A DNA stretch of 64,000 bases from Mya arenaria. Lineage: Eukaryota; Mollusca; Bivalvia; Myida; Myidae. The stretch's first letter is position 1. Each line of letters begins with the position of its first letter. The translations under genes were made by a program, and so were the position numbers. The stretch is taken from the NCBI RefSeq assembly GCF_026914265.1, contig NC_069124.1, forward strand, positions 89,370,628 through 89,434,627. The letters are read 5' to 3'. Under the pieces are notes generated by a model. It had not been told where the DNA came from, did no database searches, and was given only the letters and a program-made list of their open reading frames with translations. Positions 42,748 to 54,964 of the stretch are shown in pieces.

Positions 42748-44949
42748 GAGGGTAGGTTACAACAGTGTGACACATACGCAGAGGACATCGTTGTTTATAG
42801 TGCTCATATCTCAGATATTTAGTGATTGGATGTGATTTTGTAGACAAACATCCCCGGCTTATACCAATATGAAAAGTGTCAGTGCAGCTAAATGTTCAAT
42901 CTTAAACGTGGAAATAGTTCGCTAGAACAAGGGTTTGGAGGTTAAAGGATAGAAAGAAAGGGAAGTATTAAAAGATAAAGAGAGTTTTTGAAATCCTTAG
43001 CTAGATCATGAATATTTAAAAGGTTTATGTTGTATATAGATTCATCACATTCATTTTAAGGGACATTTTATTCTGGTCAACTTATAAATTTGACTTCATT
43101 TTTCATGTTTCCAAGAATATGTACATGTAAGCTGCTTATAAGGACAGAGGTGTAACGTAACGTTACTTATTTTAAGATGGTTGGTATTATCCTGGTATTT
43201 GAATTTCTTAATGTTTAAAATCCATATAAGATGTCACTGGATACTTAATTGTGGTGCCCATTGGGTGACTAGAAGGTCAACTATCCTGTCAAGGTTATAT
43301 GTTCTTCTTTTTATTTAAAACATTTGGCATTATGCTTAAAGCTAACAAATATTAAAGATAATATTTTTTTTCTTATTGCAGTTCATATTCAAAAATGAGG
43401 TGAAGCGGTTGACATTTTAATTTAATAGTATAATAGTAATTTAATAGTCCCTTATTAAAAGTTGTGATTTTGTAATTAAAATGTTTTTGTTTTTTAAAAG
43501 TTATTGTTTGAAGTTATTTGTGATGATCAAAATTGACTAGTAATAGATTCCAAGAACAATACCTGTCTTGGCCATGTTTTTGTTTCAATTATTTTAATAT
43601 TTTATTTGCACTTCAAAAAAATGCAATTCTATGTTTATTCGAAGTCTTTTAACAAAATGAATTTAATATTTCCTTGTGTAGCCTGTCCATGGCCAACATT
43701 TATGTAACATATCATCTCTTTTCGAGTAACCTCATTTCTGTCCTATCTGTTGATGCTATGATCTGTTCTATATTGATCTGTTCTATATTGATCTGTTCTA
43801 TATTGATCTGTTCTACCGGTATATTGTTTACTGTTTACTGTGATAGTTTTGTTGTCTCAAGTTGTGGTTTAAGATATTGTTAATTGTGAGTACAGAGTAC
43901 AGAGATTGTATGAGCTATTTTAATATGGCGTAATCATATTTTCAAGGTTTAGACTATCACGTGACAAACTTTTCCTTTCCTAACAGATACCTGTTGTTTT
44001 AAGAAAAACTGTGTGAGTATTGTGATAGCCTTAGTTTCCTTACTGTTGGCATCTGTGACATCTTAGTGCAAAAGCTACATCTCAAAAACAGTTCAAGTTC
44101 TTGTATGAAACTTGGTATATTGGTAACTTTAACATAATGTTAAAGGTAATATACATATGTTCAGAAAGGTCAATAACTCATGCTTTAATCATTATTGAGT
44201 TGTGCCCTTTGTTCGACCAGGAAAAAAGCAACAGGAAAGCTTTTGCATTCACTCTGCAGTGCTCTTCTAATCATACGTCATAATAAAAAACTATTGACCA
44301 TGTATACAGATAAAAAATAATGACAAACATACAAAAAAATTATGATTTATATGGATTGATTCCAAATTTAAATAATAGTTTAATATGCAGAAAGGTTGGA
44401 CCACAAGTTATTAACATTATTAGTTACGATACCTGTATACACCTCTACATTTCAGTGGGTTTCACTGAATTTCCTATGGAATGGTACTGTACTGTTTTAA
44501 TCGGAACTTATTCTCTGTTTTTAAGTTGAATAAAAACAACACACAAACAGATAAGAATATCAATGATGAATCTTGATTCCTCAGGTTTGCCATGAACTAT
44601 CTATTGGTAGCTGTTTTTCTTGTTTTGTCAATGTGCATGTCATCTAAACATACTGACATATAAATCATTCATAGACATGTTTTACATTTGTGCATTTTGC
44701 ATAATAGACTGACTGCAATATTAAATATTGCCCACATAGTCATCTGTTCCAGCCAGTTGATTTTTTTATTTATTGTGATATAGTTTAATGTTTTGTTAGT
44801 ATTGATATTTTTTATATTAAACTAAGGTTGTTGTATGTTTGCAGCCTAAAATAAATAATACATAAAGATGTACATGTTGTCATTCTTCCATGCGAGAATC
44901 GTGTGCATCATGGTAACATAAAATCTCAGATTTATTTGTTTATCTGTCC
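42748..44949 (+). other. ARL15 3' UTR and anonymous spacer
   Basis: AT-rich with no coding potential that I can defend. A GGTAGGT donor-like site just after the stop and a TTATTGCAG acceptor at about 43381 could flank a 3' UTR intron. A small tandem repeat of about 17 bp (GATCTGTTCTATATT, four copies) sits at 43758-43816. Confidence 0.45.
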
Positions 44950-45500
44950 CTTTTCCCATATCACAGCTGTAACTTATTCATGCAGGGGGGATTTTAAAAT
45001 AACTTGGTACATTAAGACATGTCGCATGCAAGACTCGCATCCCTACCTCAAAGTTCAAGTTCACATCTAGAGTTTAAGCATTTATATGGAACGCTGCATA
45101 TATGCACAAAAAGTATGTTTGGTAGTGTCCGAGCTGTAACCTTTTTCATACATGAAGGGATTTTAAAACTACTTGACACATCCGTTATGTATACATAATG
45201 TCTAAGTGCCGTATGCAAGACTCATGACCCTACCTCAAATTCCACGGTCATCCTTAAGTGCCTAATCATTATGGAATACAGCATATATTCACAAAGTATT
45301 CGTATTAGAGCTGTTATAATTGTTATGAACGTAGGGATTTTAAAATGAATTGGCACATGTGTTCGGTACATAAAGGCAATATGTAGAGTGCAATACTCAT
45401 GACCCTGCTTCAAAGTTTATGGTCAAAATTAGAGTTTAATCATTTTGGAACATAGAGTATAGTTCAAGTGTAAGGGCTGTTACTCTGTCATGGACTGATG
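44950..45500 (+). repeat. Three degenerate 170-180 bp tandem units
   Basis: Repeated phrases AGCTGTAAC, ATGAAGGGATTTTAAAA, ACTTGGTACAT, GCAAGACTC, CCTACCTCAAA and TTAAGCATTTATATGGAA come round three times. Related in style to the nested repeat at 17533-18165. Confidence 0.65.
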
Positions 45501-45544
45501 GAATTTAAAATCTGGTGCGTGTAAGACCCACGTGATTTCCCCTC

Positions 45545-48455
45545 ATTTCATTATTCCCCCGCACTCGGAAGTGAACCATTATAGGGTGTGGTGTATCTTT
45601 CACTACATCACTCCCTCGCACTTTAAGTCAACAATTATGTGGTGGGGTGTATGCTTCACTTCTTCACTCCCACACACTTTAAGTCAACCATTATGGGGTG
45701 TGATGTATTCTTCACTTCTTCACTCCCCCACACTTTAAGTCAACAATTATGGGGTGTGATGTATACTTCACTTCTTCACTCCCTCACACTTTAAGTCAAC
45801 AATTATGGGGTGTGATGTATACTTCACTTCTTCACTCCCTCACACTTTAAGTCAACAATTATGGGGTGTGGTGTATACTTCACTTCTTCACTCCACATAC
45901 TTTAAGTCAACAATTATGGGGTGTGATGTATACTTTACTTCTTCACTCCCTCACACTTTAAGTCAACAATTATGGGGTGTGGTGTATACTTCACTTCTTC
46001 ACTCCACATACTTTAAGTCAACCATTATGGGGTGTGGTGTATACTTCACTTCTTCACTCCCTCACACTTTAAGTCAACAATTATGGGGTGTGGTGTATAC
46101 TTCACTTCTTCACTCCACATACTTTAAGTCAACCATTATGGGGTGTGGTGTATACTTCACTTCTTCACTCCCTCACACTTTAAGTCGATCATTATGGGGT
46201 GTGGTGTATGCTTCACTTCTTCACTCCCCCATACTTTAAGTCAACAATTATAGGGTGTGGTGTATACTTCACTTCTTCACTCCACATACTTTAAGTCAAC
46301 AATTATGGGGTGTGGTGTATACTTCACTTCTTCACTCCCCCATACTTTAAGTCGATCATTATGGGGTGGGGTGTATGCTTCACTTCTTCACGCCCCCATA
46401 CTTTAAGTCAACAATTATGGGGTGTGATGTATACTTCACTTCTTCACACTTTAAGTCAACCATCATTGGGTGTGGTGTATGCTTCACTCTCCTTCACTCC
46501 ATCACATTTTAAGTCAACCCAAATGGTGTGTGGTGTATGCTTTGCTTAGTCACTCCCCTACACTGTAAGTCAACCATTATGGGATGCGGTGTATGTTTCA
46601 CATCTTCGCTCCCCAACACTTTAAGTCAACCATTATGGGGTGTGGAGTATGCTTTGCTTAATCACTCCCCTACACTTAAGTCAACCATTATGGGGTGCGG
46701 TGTATGTTTCACATCTTCGCTCTTCCACACTTTAAGTCAACCATTATGGGGTGTGGTGTATTCTTCGCTTCTTCACCTCCTCTCCCCCCCCCCGCACTTG
46801 AAGTCAACCATCACGGGATGTGATGTATTCTTCATTTCTTCACTCCCCCACACTTTAAGTCAACCATTATGGGTTGAGGTGTACGCTTCACTTCTTCACT
46901 CCCCCACACTTTAAGTCAACCATTATGGGGTGTAGTGTATTCCTCATTCTTCACCTCCTCCTCTTCCCCCCCCCCACCCGCACTTGAAGTCAACCATCAT
47001 GGGTCGCGGTGTATTCTTCACTTCTTCACTCCCCACACGTTAAGAATCATTATGGGGTGTGGTGTATGCTTCACTTCTTCATCTCCCCACACACTTTAAA
47101 TCAACCATTATGGGTTGTGTATTCTTCACTCGATCCCCCCCGCACTTGATGTCAACCAGCACGGGATGTGATGTATTCTTCATTTCTTCACTCCCCCACA
47201 CTTTAAGTCAACCATTATGGGTTGAGGTGTACGCTTCACTTCTTCACCCCACATACTTTAAGTCGACTTTTATGGGGTGTGGTGTATGCTTCACTTCTTC
47301 ACTCACCCACACTTTTAGTCGACCATTATGGGGTGTGGTGTATTCTTCACTTCTTCACTCCCCCACACTTTAAGTCAACTATCATTGGGTGTGTTGTGTG
47401 CTTCACATCTTCACTCCCTCACACTTTCAGTCAATCTAAATGGGGTGTGGTGTATGCTTTGCTTAATCACTCCCTCACACTTTAAGTCAACCATCATTGG
47501 GTATTGTGTATGCTTCACTTCTTCACTTCCTCACACTTTGGGTCAACCATTATGGGGTGTGGTGTATGCTTTGCTTAATCACTCCCTCACACTTTAAGTC
47601 AACCATCATTGGGTATTGTGTATACTTCACATCTTCACTCCATCACACATTAAGTCAACCCAAATGGGGTGTGGTGTATGCTTTGCTTGATCACTCCCCT
47701 ACACTTTAAGTCAACCATTATGGGATTCGGTGTATGTTTCACATCTTCGCTCCCCCACACTTTAAGTCGACCATTATTGGGTGTGGTGTATTCTTCACTT
47801 CTTCACTCCCCCCACACTTTAAGTCAACTATCATTGGGTGTGTTGTGTGCTTCACATCTTCACTCCCTCACACTTTCAGTCAATCTAAATGGGGTGTGGT
47901 GTATGCTTTGCTTAATCACCCCTCACACTTTAAGTCAACCATCATTGTGTATTGTGTATGCTTCACTTCTTCACTCCCTCACATTTTAAGTCAACCATTA
48001 TGGGGTGTGGTGTATGTTTCACATCTTCGCTCCCCCACTCTTTAAGTCAACCCTTATGGGGTGCGGTGTATGTTTCACATCTTCGCCTTTCCACACTTTA
48101 TGTCAACCATCATGGGGTGTGGTGTATTCTTCGCTTCTTCACCTCCTCTCTCTCTTCCCCCCCCCACCCCCCCCCCCCCCCCCCCCTCCGCACTTGTCAA
48201 CCATCATGGGTTGCGGTTTTATTTTCACTTCATCACTCCCCACACGTTAAGAATCATTATGGGGTGTGGTGTATGCTTCACTTCTTCATCTCCCCACACA
48301 CTTTAAATCAACCATTATGGGTTGTGTATACTTCATTCGACCCCCCCCCCCCCCCCCGCACTTGATGTCAACCATCACGGGATGTGATGTATTCTTCATT
48401 TCTTCACTCCCCCACAATTTAAGTCGACCAGTATGGGGTGTGGTGTATGCTTAAA
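45545..48455 (+). repeat. 56-bp minisatellite, about 50 copies
   Basis: Unit core CTTTAAGTCAACAATTATGG, GGTGTGGTGTATACTTCACT, TCTTCACTCCCTCACA. Period 56 bp with 53-bp variants (CTCCACATAC). In 45840-46300 the two variants alternate, giving an about 109-bp higher-order unit. An about 445-bp block at 47369 recurs at 47815. Poly(C)-interrupted units near 46790 and 46970 recur near 48160 and 48340. Open frames here are by-products. Confidence 0.95.
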
Positions 48456-49629
48456 GTTTCTTCTTTCTGAATGTAGACATATTAATTACCAATTGCATAA
48501 TCCATTAAACTGGATGACTCATCCGGGACATTCGTCACTTAGTGTGACATCTCTAGTCAATATATGTTATACTTGGTAATTATTTTGGGGCACTTTCGTG
48601 TTTGACCGTTAAACCACTGCGGAGTATAATATATATAACGATATTAATGACCTTTCCATTGAAAGGTTTTTTCTTTATGTTGGAAGTATATTATAACCCT
48701 TTGATTGTAAAATGTGGCTGTATTTTGGATAATACTCCTGTAAAGTAACACCAGGTATGTAAGCCACCCTTGACATGTTCAATAGTAGCATTATGAAATT
48801 TCCTGTGGAGTTCCTATTAGTATAATATTTGTGCACTGTTCAGTTGAGTGAATATTGAAATGTCATAATTCAATACAATAATCAAACAGTCGATACCGAC
48901 CACTCAATACGTGGTTCTACAAGATTACTAGCTGATTTTGTAATCAATAAAGAGATTTTCGGCGTTTATTCTAACATGCAGTCTTATTTTGTTATCGCTG
49001 AATCAGATTTTACGATAATTTAAATTATCTTTTAGCTCAGATGCATGTTATCATTTCTTCAAAACACACTGGATTAGTCCAACAAACAACGTCGAAATTT
49101 GAAACACGTACGTTCATTAATTCAGTAATCTTGATCAATCCAGTGTAGTGATAAGTTTGTTTCTATAATTGTGGACAATTATTCACTTGACTTGGGATTC
49201 TATCAAGATGTTAATGCGCCCCAACATGGCAACACTCAACTGCATATGCCATCAAGGAACCGATCGGAAGGAATATAATTCCAACTTATAACACCATTCT
49301 AGGTAGGTGTTTCTTTTCTTATAATACTAATGATGATACTATACGTTTTAAATGGGCATTACGACAGCCGCGTTATTATCATTGCCGCTATAGACCTGCT
49401 GATATCATAGGGTGGCTAATATGTCGAATTGATCTTTCTTAGTTGTTGAGTTTCAAGTAAACATTTCCATTTAATTTGTGACATGCGCTAGGCCGCAAAC
49501 TTCATGTAGCATGTTCTAATAAATCTTTCAAAACTAATACATCTATCGATCAGTCGAGGTAAAGTTTGTTTGATTTCTTCAAAAAAATGAATTTAGAAAG
49601 TCTTGATCTGACAACATTTTGCCGCACGT
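48456..49629. other. Spacer between two minisatellites, nothing recognised
   Basis: AT-rich, no repeated structure and no exon that I can support. Confidence 0.45.
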
Positions 49630-50430
49630 TCGATGGTGAGATTGCCTCTTGCCTCTTGGTTAGATTGCCCTTGCTGTGATAGCCCGTTACCTCTTGGTGA
49701 GATGGCCCCCTGCCTCTTGGTGAGATGACCCTGGGTGAGATGGCCCTTTGCCTCTTGGTGAGATGACCACTTGCCTCTTGGTTAGATGGCCCTTTGCCTC
49801 TTGGTGAGATGGCCCCCTGCCTCTTGGTGAGATGGCCCTTGGTGAGATTGCCCTTTGCCTCTTGGTGAGATGGCCACTTGGGTTATGGTAAGATGGCCAC
49901 CTGCCTCTTGGTGAGATGGCCACTTGCCTCTTGGTTAGATGGCCCCTTGCCTCTTGGTGAGATGGCCCTTGGTGATATGACCCTTTGCCTCTTGGTGAGA
50001 TTGCCCCTTGCCTCTTGGTGACATGACCCTTGCGGAGAAGGCCCTTTGCCTCTTGGCGAGATGGCTCCTTGGTGATATTGGCGCTTGGTGAGATGGCCCC
50101 TTGCCTTTTGGTGAGATGTCCCTTTGGTGAGATGGCGCCGTGACGAGTTGACCCCTTGGTGGGATGGCACCTTGCCTCTTGGTGAGATGACCCCTTGGTG
50201 ACATGGTCCTTGCTGAGATGGCCTCTTGCCTCTTGGTGAAATGACCCCTTGGTGAGATGGCCCCTTTTCTCCTGGTGAGATGGTGTCTTGGTGACATGGC
50301 CGCTTGCTGAGATGGCCCCTTGCCTCTTGGTGAGATGGCTCCTTGGTGAGATAGCCTTTGGTGACAAGGCCCTTGCTAAGATGGCCTGTTGCCTCTTGGT
50401 GATATGGCCCCTTGCCTCTGTGTGAGATGG
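49630..50430 (-). repeat. 23-bp minisatellite
   Basis: Plus-strand unit GATGGCCCCTTGCCTCTTGG plus TGA (23 bp), mixed with short 15-16 bp units lacking the GCCTCTTG half. About 35 units. Because 23 is not a multiple of three, the same peptide words (HLTKRQ, GAISPR, PSHQEARG) appear in all three minus-strand frames, which argues against coding. Confidence 0.9.
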
Positions 50431-50626
50431 CACATCCGGAACTATTCAAGATAGCTTTTTTCTCAAATCGCTTTCTATAATTATAAAAGTTTTTAGGAGA
50501 GTATGCATGCTTTTGATTTGTTCGAATTTCCCTAACGTGAACTCGCCACTTGTTTATGGTACGCATTTCTGGGAGACCGATGTTTATATCATGTCTACAT
50601 GAAACATTGCAGCCTTTGTCACGACA

Positions 50627-51686
50627 ATGACCAGCACGTTACCCGCAGGAGTACAGACAGCGAGGCCCGTTTTGAGGTCGAAGTCCGCTACCCCTCGACC
50701 CGCCTCCAGGAAACTGTTCTGTTCCTGTAAATCAGGTAGGGCGGCTTTTACATCAGTTTCAAGAATTATTTTGTTTTCATTTAATATCGAGTTTCTGGCT
50801 TTAAAAACATCATGTGCATAATATTACCGGTGCTTTCGCAATTAGCCAATAACGATGACTCAAACGATATATTATTATATTCGCATCTTCCGCAGCCGTG
50901 CCTGGGACATTTCGAGAAAAGCAATCAACGCCCCGTCCCGTCACCCCGCGTTGGAGCGCCGACCACGCATCATGGCTAGGATGTGACGCCTCCAATCCCG
51001 CCTACCACGACCTCGTCAACCAATGGCATCTACAGGGCCTCCACTGGATCGCCTGCGCGGATGGACAGGTAGAAATGTGCACATAGTTTTATTTTTGCAT
51101 GCACGAATGCGAACCGTTCAACTTAAGCATTTGATGTGTTACAGTAACATCTAACAAGTAATTGTTTTAACAAAATTAAGAATTAATCCATTATTCATTG
51201 AAGATGCCTATTAGGCCGGTGAAGGGCGGCCACACGAGATCCGGGGAACCTCTCTACATTGCTCGAACACTCAACCCAGCTATGAAACTTTGCATAGGCA
51301 AGATTTCAACTTTTTATTGTTGTTTTTAATACAGTACAGTTTAGTTTTTCGATCAATATTTTATAAACACGTACAACAAAAAGTTGCAAGACGTTTAAAT
51401 ATACGGTGTTCGCACCACAAAAGTGTTTACGATATTCACTTTATAATTATTTGTTTTAAACCATTTTGCAGGCACATTCCGGCCGTCAACGGGTCTCTGT
51501 TATGTAGAGTGGCGGGGTCGGCAGCACCGGACGGACCATTATGAGGTGCTGTGTTACCGCTCCAAGCTACAGGCCCGCGCCGTCCTGCCTGTTTCCAGCA
51601 CCCCAGACCTCTCTGGAACATTACAGGTGCTTTCAATGAAAAGTCCGCTGAAAATCGGCAACATTATGTACACGAGAACATGGTGA
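50627..51686 (+). CDS. DM9-domain protein
   Basis: Exons: 50627-50735, 50896-51068, 51204-51297, 51472-51686, phases agree. The C-terminal half matches the DM9 repeat (DUF3421), a lectin-like module abundant in molluscs, where DM9 proteins bind mannose and microbes: HWIACADGQMPIRPVKGG, SGEPLYIARTLNPAMKLCIG, TFRPSTGLCYVEWRGRQH and DHYEVLCYRS. The N-terminal part is basic, Ser/Pro/Arg-rich and unfamiliar. No signal peptide is seen at the chosen ATG, which may be internal because a TTGCAG acceptor precedes it at 50607-50612. Intron 3 uses a GC donor (ATAG|GCAAGA). The last exon ends at TGA 51684-51686, or may splice at CAG|GTGCTT (51626) to exons not found. The domain call is good; gene limits are uncertain. 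Confidence 0.7.
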
Positions 51687-51899
51687 ACTGTGATTCGTGT
51701 CTCATAATTCTGAATTACACGTAGTTGTAAAAGTAGTTGACAGTGTCTGCAGTTTGTGCTATGTTCGAGGGCTGTAGTTCTAGTATCTAGTCTTTTTAAC
51801 TCGATTGTGCGTAAAGGACACTCAAGTCGAGTCTTAACGTTTCTGTCTTCCGAAACAAATTGTCTTCCAATAAATCACGTGACTCACTGTTAACAGAGT

Positions 51900-54800
51900 A
51901 TTCACCTGTGATCCACGTGGCTTATTATCTACCAGTGATCCACGTGGCCTATTATCTACCAGCGATCCATGTGACCTATATCTTCCAGTGAGCCACGTGG
52001 CCTATATTTATCAGTGATCCACGTGGCCTGTTATCTACCAGTGATTCCGTGGCCCACAATCTACCAGTGATCCACACGACCTATTATGAACCAGTGATCC
52101 ACGTGGCCTATATCTACCAGTGATTTACGTGGCAAATTATCTACCGGTGGTCCGAGTGGTCTATTATCTACCAGTGATCCACGTGGCCTATTAACTACCA
52201 GTGATCCACGTGGCCTATAACTACCAGTGATCCATGTGACCTATATCTACCAGCGATCCATGTGACCTATATCTTCCAGTGAGCCACGTGGCCTGTTATC
52301 TACCAGTGATCCACATGGCCTATTATCTACCAGTGATCCACGTGGCCTATTATCTAACAGTGATCCACGTGGCCTATTATCTAACAGTGATCCACGTGGC
52401 CTATTATCAACCAGTGATCCACGTGACCTATTATCAACCAGTGATCCATGTGACCTATTATCTAACAGTGATCCACGTGGCCTATTATCAACCAGTGATC
52501 CACGTGACCTATTATCTAACAGTGATCCATGTGACCTATTATCAACCAGTGATCCACATGGCCTATTATCAACCAGTGATCCACGTGGCCTATATCTACC
52601 AGTGATTCACGAAACAAATTATCTATCAGTGGTCCACGTAGCCTATTATCTATCAGTGGTCCACGTAGCCTATTATCTACCAGTGATCCACGTGACCTAT
52701 TATCTAACAGTGATCCACGTGGCCTATTATCAACCAGTGATCCACGTGACCTATTATCTAACAGTGATCCACGTGACCTATTATCAACCAGTGATCCACG
52801 TGGCTTATTATCTACCAGTGACCCACGTAGCCTATTATCTACCGGTGATCCACGTCGCTTTTTATCTACCGGTGATTCACGTAGCCTTATATCTACCAGT
52901 GATCCCCGTTGCCTATTATCTACCAGTGATCCACATGGCCTATAATCAACCACTGATCCACGTGGCTTATATCTACCAGTGATTTACGTGGCAAATTATC
53001 TACCAGTGGTCCACGTGGCCTTTTATCTACCAGTGATTCGCGTTACAAATTATCTACCAGTGGTTCGCGAAACACATTATCTAGCAGTGACCCACGTCGC
53101 CTATTATCTACCAGTGATCCACGTGGCTTATTATCTACCAGTGACCCACGTCGCCTATTATCTACCGGCGACTCACGTGGCCTTATATCTACCAGTGATC
53201 CACGTGACCTCCTATCTACCAGTCATTCGCGTAACACATTATCTACCAGTGGTTCACGTAAAAAATTATCTACCAGTGGTCCACGTCGCCTATTATCTAC
53301 CAGTGATCAACTTGACCTCCTTTCTACCAGTGATTCGCGTAACACATTATCTACCAGTGGTTCACGTAACAAATTATCTACCAGTGGTCCACGTCGCCTA
53401 TTATCTACCAGTGATCCACGTGGCTTATTATATACCAGTGACCCACGTCGCCTATTATTTACCAGTGGTCCACATCGCCTATTATATACCAGTGATCCAC
53501 GTGGATTATTATCTACCAGTGATCCATGTTGCCTATTTTCTACCAGTGATCCACATGACCTCTTATCTACCAGTGATCCATGTGGCCTGTTTTCTACCGG
53601 TGATCCACGTGACCTATTATCTACCAGTGATCCACATGGCCTATTATCAACCAGTGATCCACGTGGCCTATTTTCAACCAGTGATCCACGTGGCATATTT
53701 TCTACATGTGATCCACATGACCTATTATCTACCAGTGATCCACGTGACCTATTATCTACCAGTGATCCACGTGACCTATTATCTACCAGTGATCCACATG
53801 GCCTGTTATCTACCAGTGATCCATGTGGCCTATTTTCTACCAGTGATCCACGTGACCTATTATCTACCAGTGATCCACGTAGCCTTATATCTACCAGTGA
53901 TCCACGTGGCCTATTATCTACCAGTGATCCACATGGCCTATTATCTACCAGTGATCCACGTGACCTATTATCTACCAGTGATCCATGTGGCCTATTATCT
54001 ACCAGTGATCCACGTGACCTATTATCTACCAGTGATCCACGTGACCTATTATCTACCAGTGATCCACGTGACCTATTATCTACCAGTGATCCATGTGACC
54101 TATTTTCTACCAGTGATCCACGAGACCTCTTATCTACCAGTGATCCACGTGACCTTTTATCTACCAGTGATCCACATGGCCTATTATCTACCGGTGATCC
54201 ATGTGACCTATTAGTTACCAGTGATCCACGTCGCCTATGATCTACCAGTGATCCATGTGACCTATTATCTACCAGTGATCCATGTGACCTATTATCTACC
54301 AGTGATCCATGTGGCCTATTTTCTACCAGTGATCCACGTGACCTATTATCTACCAGTGATCCATGTGACCCAATATCTACCAGTGATCCCCGTTGCCTTT
54401 TATCTACCAGTGATCCACATGGCCTATTATCTACCAGTGATCCATGTGACCTAATATCTACCAGTGATCCACGTGGCGTATTTTCTACCAGTGATCCATG
54501 TGACCTATTTTCTACCAGTGATCCACGAAACCTCTTATCTACCAGTGATCCACGTGACCTTTTATCTACCAGTGATCCACATGGCCTATTATCTACCGGT
54601 GATCCATATGACCTATTAGATACCAGTGATCCACGTCGCCTATGATCTACCAGTGATCCATGTGACCTTTCATCTACCAGTGATCCATGTGACCTATTAT
54701 CTACCAGTGATCCACGTGGCCTATTATCTACCAGTGATCCATGTGACCTATTATCTACCAGTGATCCATGTGACCTAATATCTACCAGTGATCCTGGTGA

Positions 54801-54960
54801 CCTATTATCTACCGGTAATCCACGTCACCTATTATCTGTCAGTGATCCATGTGACCTATTATCTACCGGTGATCAACGTGGCCTATTATCTACCAGGGAT
54901 CCACGTGGCCTATTATCTACCGGTGATCCACGTGGCCTATTATCTACCAGAAGTCCACAT
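51900..54960 (+). repeat. 27-bp minisatellite carrying a CACGTG word, about 110 copies
   Basis: Unit TATTATCTACCAGTGATCCA, CGTGGCC (27 bp). Units vary mainly at the CACGTG/CATGTG/CACATG position and at GGCC/GACC. Some lack three bases (24-bp units, CCTATATCTACC). The unit has no stop in one frame, giving long runs of YYLPVIHVA-like nonapeptides. It lies between the DM9 and perilipin-like genes. Confidence 0.95.
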
Positions 54961-54964
54961 TTCT

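Noticed and set aside
45532-48454. Many forward frames in the 56-bp array
   Set aside because: Period not divisible by three, frames change from unit to unit, no conserved start or domain.
49687-50566. Three overlapping reverse-strand frames with HLTKRQGAISPR words
   Set aside because: The same peptide words appear in all three frames because the unit is 23 bp; this is a repeat artefact, not a protein.
50627-50735. Alternative frame of DM9 exon 1 reading SEARFEVEVRYPSTRLQETV
   Set aside because: Looks protein-like, but joining it to exon 2 through the GTAAAT donor runs into a stop, whereas the chosen frame continues into the DM9 domain.
52279-54454. Long forward frames of YYLPVIHVA nonapeptides (up to 411 codons)
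   Set aside because: The 27-bp unit lacks a stop in one frame; the frame shifts between blocks when units of other length intervene, and the reverse strand is open too.
49630-54960. Regularly spaced repeats reminiscent of CRISPR arrays
   Set aside because: Units are directly contiguous with no unique spacers, and the genome is animal.
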